DNA from: Crocinitomicaceae bacterium
GTDB lineage: Bacteria > Bacteroidota > Bacteroidia > Flavobacteriales_G > Salibacteraceae
Assembly: GCA_002713215.1 (NCBI GenBank)
Contig: PAVO01000055.1
Location: 1-64,000 of the forward strand
Direction of reading: 5' to 3'
DNA: 64,000 nucleotides
The notes below the pieces were generated by a model, which did not search any database, was not told where the DNA came from, and worked only from the letters and a program-made list of their open reading frames with translations. Shown here piece after piece: positions 35,562-43,822 of this stretch (within the stretch, counting starts at the first letter, position 1; each line of letters opens with the position of its first letter). Made by a program: the position numbers and the translations under genes.

Positions 35562-36194
35562 CTAATGGCTTGCAAGGTAATCTGCAACACCTTCGTGCGT
35601 ATCTTTCATAGCATCGTCACCTTTGTTCCAGTTAGCTGGACAAACTTCTCCGTACTCTTCAAAATGTTGTAATGCATCAACCATTCTCAATGCTTCATCA
35701 ACGTTTCTTCCCAATGGAAAGTTATTTACGATTTGATGCATAACAACGCCTGACTTATCAATAAGGAAAAGACCTCGATACGCAATCATTGGGCCTGTAG
35801 CGATTAGATTTCCTTCCTCATCAACATCATAATCTCCAGCTAAAACACCATAGTTTGTAGCAATTGTTTTGCTGGTATCTGCAACGATAGGATAAGTTAC
35901 TCCTTGAATACCTCCCTGATTTTTTGACATTTGCAACCATCCCCAGTGAGTTTCCGGAGTATCAGTAGAACAAGCAACCACTTTTACACCTTTTGCTTCG
36001 AACTCAGCTAAACGCGATTGAAAAGCATGTAACTCTGAAGGACAAACAAATGTGAAATCTTTAGGGTAGAAAAAGAACAATACGTGATTTTTTCCAATAT
36101 ACTGGTCCAATGAAAAACCTTCCTGAACCTCACCTCCATTTACTACAGCTTTCTCACTGAATGAAGGGGCTTTTTTTCCAACTAATACTGACAT
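35562..36194 (-). CDS. 2-Cys peroxiredoxin (AhpC/Prx1 type)
   Basis: A 210-aa cytoplasmic peroxidase. It has the peroxidatic Cys C51 in FTFVCPSELHAF and the resolving Cys C185 in YGEVCPANW, followed by a C-terminal helix, as in typical 2-Cys enzymes. A conserved Arg (AYRGLFLI, about 140) and Thr of the active site are present. It reduces hydrogen peroxide, organic hydroperoxides and peroxynitrite, with thioredoxin or AhpF as the electron donor. It is a single-gene unit with a TACATTTG promoter box at 36230-36237 and a terminator at 35489-35540. Length and motifs are complete. Confidence 0.95.
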   Translation of the reverse strand: MSVLVGKKAPSFSEKAVVNGGEVQEGFSLDQYIGKNHVLFFFYPKDFTFVCPSELHAFQSRLAEFEAKGVKVVACSTDTPETHWGWLQMSKNQGGIQGVTYPIVADTSKTIATNYGVLAGDYDVDEEGNLIATGPMIAYRGLFLIDKSGVVMHQIVNNFPLGRNVDEALRMVDALQHFEEYGEVCPANWNKGDDAMKDTHEGVADYLASH

Positions 36195-36229
36195 GTTTTA
36201 TGTTTTTATCTGTTTAAATTTTCGGTCGA

Positions 36230-36237
36230 CAAATGTA
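36230..36237 (-). promoter_or_regulatory. -7 promoter box for peroxiredoxin
   Basis: TACATTTG on the minus strand, about 36 nt upstream of the ATG at 36194, fits TAnnTTTG. No convincing -33 element is seen. Confidence 0.5.
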
Positions 36238-36436
36238 CTATTTATTGCCCTTTCAGCAGAAGCTAAGGTGTTTAATTTAAGTTAAGAATCCTGTTGTTTG
36301 GCCCCCTTGAATATTAGACGGCTAGAAAAAAACCATTCTATTGGTATTTTGGAGTGTCTGTATTGAATCTGTTGATATTGCCACGTTTCTATTTTGATTT
36401 CTCCGTGTTTTTTGAATACGGGGCATTAACTCTTAG

Positions 36437-37266
36437 TTAATATTTCTCTAGATACTCTTGAGAATAAACTTTATACAAATGATGAGGGACTTCAGTCTCC
36501 CAATAATTCATGCCTTTCTTTTTTAAATACTCAACAACTTCCATTTTCAATTTATGTTCTTTCGATCCTAGTTTAAAGTAAAAACCTCGTAGGTAGTGAT
36601 GAAGAAATAAAGTATCTCCATTGCTATCTATTAACAGAGGCTTGCTAAAATCAGCATTGTTATCTATAACCAAATACTTAATAATTTCTATATTTTGAGT
36701 AGGGCAAGCTGCGTCTATTGCATTTCTAAAAACAAGTTCATTATAAAAGTTTAAATCCGCTCCATTTTCAACTAGAATTTTGACTGACGTTATGTTACCC
36801 GTTGAGGCTGCAATTAAAGGCGTTTTAAGGTATTGATTTTTACCATTTGAAGGCCTGGCAATTGCATTCACATTAGCTCCATATTTCAACAACAAAGTCA
36901 AATAGTCAGAAGTTTTTTTTTTTCAGAAGCATGAATAAAGGCAGATGTTCCATTAAAAGATTGAACATTTGGGTCAGCACCTGACTCAACCAATGCCTTT
37001 GAAGCTGCATACCTGTCCGTATAAACAGCCCACTCCAAAAGGGTTTGGCCAAATCGTTCTTCTTGATAGTCTAATAATTCAGGGTCTTGAGTTACCAATT
37101 CAATTATTCTTTCACCTTTTTCTTCCTCAACTGCCTTAGCCAATTCCCAAACAGGGCTCCCCTTATATAACCTTATATCATTTGCCAACATATTTGCCTC
37201 TTTTTGTTCATCTGTGCATGAACTCCCAATTCCTAATAAAAACAGAAAATAAACTATCCTAATCAT
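36437..37266 (-). pseudogene. ankyrin-repeat lipoprotein, frame broken at an A11 tract (likely immunity gene)
   Basis: Two adjacent frames, 37266-36898 and 36901-36437, together make one ankyrin-repeat lipoprotein of about 276 aa. The first opens MIRIVYFLFLLGIGSSC, a lipobox at Cys17, then carries repeats (GQTLLEWAVY, ALVESGADPNVQSFNGTSAFIHA). At the run of 11 A (minus strand, 36913-36923) the frame stops. Adding one A gives EKKKTSDYLTLLLKYGANVNA, a perfect continuation of the ankyrin pattern. Either the strain carries a frameshift, the base count is an assembly error, or slippage restores the frame. The gene begins 3 bp after the RHS stop, the position of an immunity gene for an RHS toxin. 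Confidence 0.75.
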
Positions 37267-37269
37267 ATG

Positions 37270-40200
37270 CTATTTAATTCCTTGTTCATGCATTTTTTGG
37301 ATCACCACGCCCATAGTATGGTTGTTTACTCTTTGATATATACTTAACAATCCTGTTCCGGTATAACTTGCCTCTATATCATGTCGTACACCTTCTGCAG
37401 TGGCTAATCCAGCCATTGATTGAGAATAATCAACGATTTCTCCTTTAACAATGAACGCATCAATTTTTGATTCACCTTCAATTTTAAATTCATTGACAGT
37501 ATTTTCATGTAACCCAGCAGCATTAAATGTAATTGCAGGCCTTTTAGTATATAATGAAGCTAAACTGACCATTCCACCGCCTAAAGAATGACCAACAAGA
37601 GTTACATTACTTTGTCCCAAAAACCTATCAATAATTCTTGAATTGTCAACTGCTAGCTGATACTGGGTTGTACTAAAACCTGCTGCTTGAAGTGCATCAG
37701 TTTTCGCGTCTTTAGCAAATTCTTTCGGCGACTCCGTATCTGTTCCTGCAATTGCGTATGCATATTCTGTAACTCCATCTATGTTGGTTCTCTCATATAA
37801 CGCTGATTTGAACCCAGATTCACTATCATTAAAAACCACTCCCTGTTTAGTCAATTCCGCCATTTTTGATTCCGATCTTTTCCAATCACCAAGGAGTTCG
37901 GTTGGATTCTCGCCTCCATACACATTGTCTGCAATTCGTGCTGCTTCTTCAAAAGTAATACTTTCGGTTACTGATATTTCGGGTAAATGAGCTGGTTTTG
38001 TTCGCGATTTATCTGGCTCAACAGTATGTAAATTTGGGATTGGGGCCAACTCGAATGATGGTTTATCAACTTGGTTTCCGCCGTCGTTTACCTTGGTATC
38101 ACCCCCTCCTTCCGTAGACGCAGTTTGCATCCCATCTATGTCGAAGTCTCCTATAGGCTCATTTCCTGCATTTTGGTACGGTGTTAGTTGATTGTATTCA
38201 GCCGCTAGTGGATCCACACTAATAAACCTTGCTGTCCAGGGTGCATAGTATCTTGCTCCATAGTAGTATAAACCACTCTCTTCATCTCGCTCCTTACCTA
38301 CATACTGATAACGCTTCTTGGCGTAGGAGCCGAAAGAGGTCTCTCCAAAAGGATAGTACTCCTGTTCATTGACCAACGCTCCTGTGTTGTCCAACATCAC
38401 CATACTCGATCCTATGTTGTTCTCCAAGACGTATTTTATTGCCGGGGTAGTATCGCCCATGGCTGCTCCAAGACGTATCGTAGCTATTCTCGATTTGTCG
38501 TCCATCACATGGATCGTATTCTGGGTGTTTGTTTCATCGGTATAATACTCAAACACTCCGTCTATATAGACTCTTATCTCGTAGGTTCCTCCTTGCTTCC
38601 TTGTTATCTTCTTTACTCTATTGCCTCCATTGTCATACAAGTATTGGGTGTAGATTGTGGGTTCACTCGTTCCTGCCTGATTCCTAAAAGCCCTCAATCT
38701 ATTGGCTGCATCCCAATCAAAAAAACGTTCGGTATTCTCCTGTGTTTGGTTTCCTACCTGATCATACTGGTAAGTGTAACTATTGGCTCCTATGGTTACA
38801 CTGTTTAAGTAGTTATTCGTACTTGTGTTGTAGGAATAGTTTCTATTGAAGTTGATTGTTCCTGTTTGCTTGAGTTGGAGTATGTTGCCTATCTCATCGT
38901 ATTCATACTTTCTTGTATAGGCTGTAGTTGTGTTTGCCGTAGTTGGCCTTGTCATATCTGTCCAACCCGGGAAGGGGTAATTCCCTCCTGATACATTCTC
39001 TCTTCCTGTGGCTGTTCTTAATCTGTAGAGTGGATCATAACTAAAGGTTCTGTCTAAACTATTGCTTCCTCCTACTCCACAACCGGTTGTTCTCTTGTTT
39101 ATCTCCAATATGTTACCCACCAGATCATATCCATAGCCATCGTCTTGTTTAGCCGTTCCTGATTGTGGTTCATAGGTTATCGTTTGGTAGTTTTTGGTAT
39201 AGGTATACTCTTCAGTACGTTGGCGTTTTAGTCGAAAGGTTTTTTCATCGTAGGCGTACCTAGTCATGGTATCGTTACCTAATGCTAATAGAATCCGCTG
39301 CCCCTTGGCATTATAAGCCAGGTGTTTTACATATTCTACACTATCGTAAGTAACTTTTTCTAAGGCTCCGGCTCTATTGTATCCGGGGGTTATGGTTTTT
39401 CGATTGCTGTTTACATCTTGGGGAAGGGTAAGTTGGGTTACCCTGTTTAAAGCATCGTATTGGGAATCGGTTTGGTAGGTGGTGCTTCCCAGTTGAGTAC
39501 CTATGGTGGTCCAATCTACCCTGTAAGGGGCCAGGTTCGTCCAGGGGGGTGAACCTGCAAAAGGAGTTTTTAGTTGAGCATCACTGATTACTTTTCTGGT
39601 TTTGCTTAGTAGGTTGCCTTTGAAATCAAACTGAAGGTTGGTTACCAATCCTGCTTCATCGTATTGTTCATAGAGTTTACCCAGCAGGTTATTGGTAATG
39701 GGGGTAGGTACTCCGGCATTGTCTCCATAGGTGCTTCGCATGGTCATGTAAAGAGGAGCTGCTGCGTTGTCCTGGCTCCAACCAAAGGTGGGACGTTGTA
39801 ATCTATCGTAAGTAGCCAGAGTTCTTGCTTGTTTGGCATCACTTCCCTCAATGGGTTTACCCAGGCTATCCAAAATAGCCAGGCTTACTCCGCTGTCGAT
39901 ATGAGAAGTATACCTCGCTTGTTTTTGAAGATCGTATTTGTAAATAAAGGCTATTTGGTTGATCGCATTGGTCACCTGGGTTAAATTACCCTGGATATCG
40001 TAATCGTATTCCATAACCACATCAGTAAACTGTTGGGGGTTACTGTAATCGGGTTGGCTTTTGTGGTCTATGGTTTTTATGATTCTACCTAGTGCATCAA
40101 TTAGCTCGCTTTTGGGAGTATTCCATTGGTGAGCATAGGAAGCACTTTCACTACGGTTGGTTATGCCTGCTAAATCGTTTTGGTCGTAACTGTACTTCTC

Positions 40201-40347
40201 CCAGGGTGAAGGAACAAAATCGCTTGGGGTGCCTATGGTTTTAGGTTTACCGTAGATTACTCTTTGCTCTGAACCATCAGGGTTAACCGTCTTAACCGGA
40301 CGGCCAGCAGCGTCATAATACATTTCTATTTTTTGGAGGCGAGGCAT
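37270..40347 (-). CDS. RHS-repeat protein with C-terminal lipase-like domain
   Basis: A 1025-aa protein. Residues about 1-700 are RHS/YD repeats (YYDAAGRPVKTV, YDEIGNILQL and similar). The RHS core end is marked by YYYGARYYAPWTARFISVDPLA (about 700-720). The variable C-terminus (about 760-1025) has an AIAGT segment and a lipase nucleophile elbow GHSLGG with S921; an Asp and His further on (VDYSQ, NNHTMG) could complete a triad. This is the layout of polymorphic RHS toxins carrying a lipase or phospholipase effector. No signal peptide, SpvB or PAAR part is visible, so the N-terminus may be truncated. The ankyrin lipoprotein follows after 3 bp. A 16-bp inverted repeat lies upstream. Confidence 0.85.
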   Translation of the reverse strand: MPRLQKIEMYYDAAGRPVKTVNPDGSEQRVIYGKPKTIGTPSDFVPSPWEKYSYDQNDLAGITNRSESASYAHQWNTPKSELIDALGRIIKTIDHKSQPDYSNPQQFTDVVMEYDYDIQGNLTQVTNAINQIAFIYKYDLQKQARYTSHIDSGVSLAILDSLGKPIEGSDAKQARTLATYDRLQRPTFGWSQDNAAAPLYMTMRSTYGDNAGVPTPITNNLLGKLYEQYDEAGLVTNLQFDFKGNLLSKTRKVISDAQLKTPFAGSPPWTNLAPYRVDWTTIGTQLGSTTYQTDSQYDALNRVTQLTLPQDVNSNRKTITPGYNRAGALEKVTYDSVEYVKHLAYNAKGQRILLALGNDTMTRYAYDEKTFRLKRQRTEEYTYTKNYQTITYEPQSGTAKQDDGYGYDLVGNILEINKRTTGCGVGGSNSLDRTFSYDPLYRLRTATGRENVSGGNYPFPGWTDMTRPTTANTTTAYTRKYEYDEIGNILQLKQTGTINFNRNYSYNTSTNNYLNSVTIGANSYTYQYDQVGNQTQENTERFFDWDAANRLRAFRNQAGTSEPTIYTQYLYDNGGNRVKKITRKQGGTYEIRVYIDGVFEYYTDETNTQNTIHVMDDKSRIATIRLGAAMGDTTPAIKYVLENNIGSSMVMLDNTGALVNEQEYYPFGETSFGSYAKKRYQYVGKERDEESGLYYYGARYYAPWTARFISVDPLAAEYNQLTPYQNAGNEPIGDFDIDGMQTASTEGGGDTKVNDGGNQVDKPSFELAPIPNLHTVEPDKSRTKPAHLPEISVTESITFEEAARIADNVYGGENPTELLGDWKRSESKMAELTKQGVVFNDSESGFKSALYERTNIDGVTEYAYAIAGTDTESPKEFAKDAKTDALQAAGFSTTQYQLAVDNSRIIDRFLGQSNVTLVGHSLGGGMVSLASLYTKRPAITFNAAGLHENTVNEFKIEGESKIDAFIVKGEIVDYSQSMAGLATAEGVRHDIEASYTGTGLLSIYQRVNNHTMGVVIQKMHEQGIK

Positions 40348-40484
40348 ATTTACTGATTTATTGGATTGTCATTATTTGCAATGAAGGTACGAATCTTCTA
40401 AACGCGAAAGTGAACCTCAAATTACCTGATAATGTACTGTTTTGCAATATCTGATTGATTGCTTGAAAGTTATGCTGTAATGTG

Positions 40485-40522
40485 CCTTAGAAAAACTAAG
40501 GTGTAGCTTAGTTTTTCTAAGG
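40485..40522. repeat. perfect 16-bp inverted repeat upstream of the RHS gene
   Basis: CCTTAGAAAAACTAAG and its exact complement CTTAGTTTTTCTAAGG flank a 6-bp loop (GTGTAG). It lies between the RHS start (40347) and the Smr stop (40576), both on the minus strand. There is no T tract on the expected side, so it could be a factor-binding site, a mobile-element end or a weak terminator. Confidence 0.6.
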
Positions 40523-40575
40523 TTGGGCTTAGTACCACTAACAATTCAATTTACATTAGTAATAGCGCAATAACA

Positions 40576-41145
40576 TTAGCCACGTAATTCAACTTTGGTA
40601 GCTCCCATTCCATATTCTCGCATGAAACCATCGTTGAATGTAAATCCGTATGACTTAATAATGTTGTGCAATTCTGAGCGAAGTACTCCCTTTCCCACTC
40701 CATGAATAAAAATTAGGCTGGGTTCTCTTTTCTTAATCACTTCTTCCATACAGTGAACGGCATAGTCGAGCTGATAATTAAGCATTTCTCCGGGAGTCAT
40801 GTGGTCGTGCTTAACCAACAAATCATGAATATGAAGATCGAATTCCAAGATTCCTTTTGAATTTCTTTTACCCCTTACTCTACCCAATTCTTCAATTCTT
40901 TCTTTTTCGGTCATGGGACGCAGCTTGGGCAAATCATCAGATTTTACATTTTTAGCTCGTGGAGTGTGCTTTTCGTAATGTTCCAGTAATTCTTCCTCAT
41001 TAGAATCAACTACTAGGAGATCCCTGATCTGATACGGAAAATCCATTCCCTCAATTTCAATCCATGCCGTGCTACCTTCCAATTTGGAAATCACACCCTC
41101 AGCATTTTCATTTATCACCCTAACGTTATCACCTACTTTCACCAA
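40576..41145 (-). CDS. Smr domain protein with N-terminal SH3/KOW-like domain
   Basis: A 189-aa protein. The N-terminal 65 residues (VGDNVRVINENAEGVISKLEGSTAWIEIEG) form an SH3/KOW-like barrel. The rest is an Smr (small MutS-related) domain, with FDLHIHDL and IHGVGKGVLRSEL motifs. Smr domains nick DNA or bind nucleic acid; in MutS2 they act in recombination or ribosome rescue. A family of this type (DUF2027 plus Smr) is widespread in Bacteroidota. It diverges from the Nudix gene, which lies on the other strand 87 bp away. Confidence 0.85.
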   Translation of the reverse strand: MVKVGDNVRVINENAEGVISKLEGSTAWIEIEGMDFPYQIRDLLVVDSNEEELLEHYEKHTPRAKNVKSDDLPKLRPMTEKERIEELGRVRGKRNSKGILEFDLHIHDLLVKHDHMTPGEMLNYQLDYAVHCMEEVIKKREPSLIFIHGVGKGVLRSELHNIIKSYGFTFNDGFMREYGMGATKVELRG

Positions 41146-41232
41146 TGCAAAAATAATGGATGCGCATAGTGGGTCTTTTGGAATTAACCACTTGTTTTGT
41201 ATCCATTAGCTCATTTCAAACAATTGAACAAA

Positions 41233-41808
41233 ATGCCTAACAGTTTGAAACCATTGCCTACTTATCCAAACCATTGGAAAACAATTGAATCCAAACCGGT
41301 GTATCAGACTCCCTGGATTAAAGTAACCGATCATAAAATCATTGATCCCGGAGGAAACCCTGGACAATACGGTGTGGTAACTTTTAAAAACCTGGCCGTG
41401 GGTGTTATCCCATTGGATCAGGAGAATAACACCTGGATAGTTGGTCAATTCAGGTACCCTTTGAATGAATACAGCTGGGAAATTCCGGAAGGCGGGGGAG
41501 CGCTTCAACTGCCTCCAATTGATTCTGCAAAGCGAGAACTTCTGGAAGAAACAGGAATTACGGCAAAGGATTGGGAGTTGATCTTAGAAATGGATTTAAG
41601 TAACTCGGCTTCGACCGAGAAAGCTTTTATCTATGTTGCAAGAGATCTGAATTTTCAAACCGCGGAACCGGATGAAAACGAAGACTTACAAATTTTAAAA
41701 ATCCCGTTTGACGAACTTTATAAACGTGTAGTTTCAGGAGAAATCAGGGATAGTTTGACGGTGGCCGGTGTACTAAGATTAAAACTAATGCTAAATGATA
41801 ATCAATAA
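41233..41808 (+). CDS. NUDIX hydrolase
   Basis: The start is set at the ATG at 41233 (MPNSLKPLP); a longer frame from TTG at 41197 is less likely. The 191-aa protein carries a Nudix box whose second half is intact (RELLEETGI). The early Glu of the G-x5-E motif is a Leu, which does not remove the metal-binding REUxEE core. The N-terminal part (KPVYQTPWIKVTDHKII) and the length match ADP-ribose/GDP-mannose pyrophosphatase-type enzymes, which hydrolyse nucleotide sugars or ADP-ribose in the cytoplasm. It ends in a strong terminator at 41808-41843. Confidence 0.87.
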   Translation: MPNSLKPLPTYPNHWKTIESKPVYQTPWIKVTDHKIIDPGGNPGQYGVVTFKNLAVGVIPLDQENNTWIVGQFRYPLNEYSWEIPEGGGALQLPPIDSAKRELLEETGITAKDWELILEMDLSNSASTEKAFIYVARDLNFQTAEPDENEDLQILKIPFDELYKRVVSGEIRDSLTVAGVLRLKLMLNDNQ

Positions 41809-41843
41809 AAAAGCCCAACTAATTCAAGATTAGTCAGGCTTTA
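41808..41843. terminator. intrinsic terminator between NUDIX gene and small ORF
   Basis: AAAAAGCC and GGCTTTATT form the outer stem, TAAT and ATTA an inner pair. It can serve the NUDIX gene (plus) and the small frame ending at 41874 (minus). Confidence 0.7.
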
Positions 41844-41873
41844 TTCCCATAGAAATGAATCGCTTAACCGCTT

Positions 41874-42020
41874 CTATTGAGACAATATCTGCAAGTTTGG
41901 ATATCTCTCTTTCCAAAATTCAAGGGCCTTAAGATTTGCCAATGTAATTACTGTTCTTTTGTCCAATCTCACCTTAATCTTTTTAATGGTTTCCTTTATT
42001 GGGTTTTCTTTATTTTCCAT
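41874..42020 (-). CDS. short ORF, 48 aa, possible peptide
   Basis: A 48-aa frame with ATG at 42020 and a stop at 41874. The sequence is basic at the front (KENPIKETIKKIKVRLDKR), then has TVITLANLKALEFW and ends YPNLQILSQ. The KVRLDKRTVITL stretch resembles the leader of Bacteroidota class I lanthipeptide precursors (a basic run before an LxKxT motif), but there is no Cys, Ser or Thr-rich core. It faces a terminator at 41808-41843. No Shine-Dalgarno is visible. It is real only if conserved elsewhere. Confidence 0.4.
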   Translation of the reverse strand: MENKENPIKETIKKIKVRLDKRTVITLANLKALEFWKERYPNLQILSQ

Positions 42021-42073
42021 AATATAGGTGTTTAAATGTTTCTACTTATATTCTTAATTAGACGATAGGGAGT

Positions 42074-42081
42074 TAGATTTG
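42074..42081 (+). promoter_or_regulatory. -7 promoter box for yaaA
   Basis: TAGATTTG fits TAnnTTTG and is 33 bp before the ATG at 42115. Confidence 0.55.
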
Positions 42082-42114
42082 TTCCTTTATTGCTGTTAAA
42101 GAAACTAAATTGTT

Positions 42115-42888
42115 ATGCTGCTTGTAATTTCTCCGGCTAAGAGCCTGAATTTCGATTCAAAATCAAATGCTAATTCCTTTTCCGAACCTCATTTTCTTTC
42201 AGACGCCGAACGAATAAATTCAGTGTTAAAAAAGAAAAGTGTAAACAAGTTGATGAAGATACAGGAGATTAGCAAAAACCTTGCTGAGCTTAACCATAAC
42301 CGAAATCAAAACTGGATCTCGAACAATACCGACCTTAACAGCAAGCAGGCAGTTTCTGCTTTTCAAGGAGATGTATACCTTGGGCTTAGTGAAGCTGATT
42401 TTACTAAGGAAGACTATTCCTTTGCGCAAAATCACCTTCGAATTCTTTCCGGATTATACGGAATTTTAAAACCCCTGGACAGAATTCAACCCTATCGACT
42501 CGAAATGGGTACGGCACTAAAAACCACCCGTGGTAAAAACCTCTATGAGTTTTGGAAACTTAGAATTACGAATTTCCTTAATGAAGAATTTGAGCAGGAA
42601 GAAAAACCGGTTCTAATTAACCTGGCAAGTGACGAATATTTCAAAAGCATTAAACCTACCAAGCTTAATGCAACCATTATTCAAGCTGTGTTTATGGATA
42701 AAAAGAATGGTAAGTACAAGGTGATTTCATTCTTTGCCAAAAAGGCAAGGGGAATGATGGCTCGGTTTATCATTAAAAATAGAATCACTACACCTGAGGG
42801 ATTAAAAGCATTTGATTCGGAAGGATATTTATACAACGAATCAATGAGCACGGACACAAAATGGGTTTTTGCTCGTGACACAGAATAA
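42115..42888 (+). CDS. yaaA: peroxide stress protein YaaA (DUF328)
   Basis: A 257-aa cytoplasmic protein matching the YaaA family over its full length: MLLVISPAKSLNFDS at the start, FQGDVYLGL and LSGLYGILKPLDRIQPYRLEMGT in the centre, then NLASDEYFKSI and the C-terminal KKARGMMARF. In E. coli YaaA lowers intracellular free iron and protects DNA from peroxide damage. It starts from its own promoter at 42074 and is followed after 12 bp by the SDR gene, probably on the same transcript. Confidence 0.93.
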   Translation: MLLVISPAKSLNFDSKSNANSFSEPHFLSDAERINSVLKKKSVNKLMKIQEISKNLAELNHNRNQNWISNNTDLNSKQAVSAFQGDVYLGLSEADFTKEDYSFAQNHLRILSGLYGILKPLDRIQPYRLEMGTALKTTRGKNLYEFWKLRITNFLNEEFEQEEKPVLINLASDEYFKSIKPTKLNATIIQAVFMDKKNGKYKVISFFAKKARGMMARFIIKNRITTPEGLKAFDSEGYLYNESMSTDTKWVFARDTE

Positions 42889-42900
42889 AACTGTAATTGC

Positions 42901-43611
42901 ATGGATTTAAAAGGTTCAAAAATATTAATAACCGGAGGCTCTTCGGGTATTGGCAAAGCGATAGCGGCTCTTGCAGTAAGCAAAGGTGCGCAGGTATTGA
43001 TTACAGGAAAAGATCCTGAAAAACTAAAACGGGTTGCCACAGAATTGGGTGCGGAATATCTGGCCGCCGATGTTTCTTCGAAAGAAGATATCAGAGCTAC
43101 CTATGACTGGATTAAGGAAAAGTGGAACAACGAGTTGGACGTACTAATTAATAATGCGGGAACCGGATATCGAAAAATGCTCAATGAAGTCGAATGGGAA
43201 GACTTCGAAAACATATTTCAGGTAAACGTATATGGTGCAGCCCTGATGGCTAAACATGCCGCCGAAATTTTTAAGAATCGGGGAAAAGGAAACATCGTAA
43301 ATATTGCATCAACGGGTGGTGTAAAAGGTTACCCAACGGGTACAGTATATGCGGCCTCCAAATTCGCGCTTCGCGGAATGACCCAGTGTTGGCAGGCGGA
43401 GTTACGCCCTCACAACATCCGTGTAATATTGATAAACCCGAGCGAAGTAACTACGGCATTTGCAAATCCGGATCGCGTAGAAAGAGAAAGCATTGCTAAT
43501 AAATTAACACCCCAGGAAATTGCACACGCAACGATATCTGCATTAGAAATGGATGACCGGGGATTTATCCCCGAATTAACCGTTTGGGCAAGCAACCCTT
43601 TTCAAAATTGA
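42901..43611 (+). CDS. short-chain dehydrogenase/reductase
   Basis: A 236-aa SDR oxidoreductase. The NAD(P)-binding TGGSSGIGKA, the NNAG structural motif, the catalytic Ser (NIASTGG) and the YAASK catalytic Tyr and Lys are all present. The length is that of the classical SDR group. It reduces or oxidises a carbonyl or alcohol with NAD(P)(H). The substrate cannot be told; related genes are often annotated as 3-ketoacyl-ACP reductase-like. It is 12 bp after yaaA and is likely co-transcribed with it. Confidence 0.9.
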   Translation: MDLKGSKILITGGSSGIGKAIAALAVSKGAQVLITGKDPEKLKRVATELGAEYLAADVSSKEDIRATYDWIKEKWNNELDVLINNAGTGYRKMLNEVEWEDFENIFQVNVYGAALMAKHAAEIFKNRGKGNIVNIASTGGVKGYPTGTVYAASKFALRGMTQCWQAELRPHNIRVILINPSEVTTAFANPDRVERESIANKLTPQEIAHATISALEMDDRGFIPELTVWASNPFQN

Positions 43612-43822
43612 CCCTGTGCTGAAACGCAGTTATTAACAAAATCAACCTTAGGTATTTAGCCAAAGTCCGTTATTGCTGAGTCCATTTTACTAGGGCTTTT
43701 AATAAGTTTATCGTAGAGTTTAATAAAAAGAATACGATTTCTTAACTTTATAGTGGATAAACGGGCCATTTAAATACTCAATAATGTAGTATTTTGCGGC
43801 TCCATTTTTTGGCAAGGTAAAA

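Larger units (their letters stand above)
41809..42114. other. 306-bp region between NUDIX and yaaA
   Basis: This gap holds the shared terminator (41808-41843), the 48-aa minus-strand frame (41874-42020) and the yaaA promoter box (42074-42081). Nothing else is seen. Confidence 0.6.
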
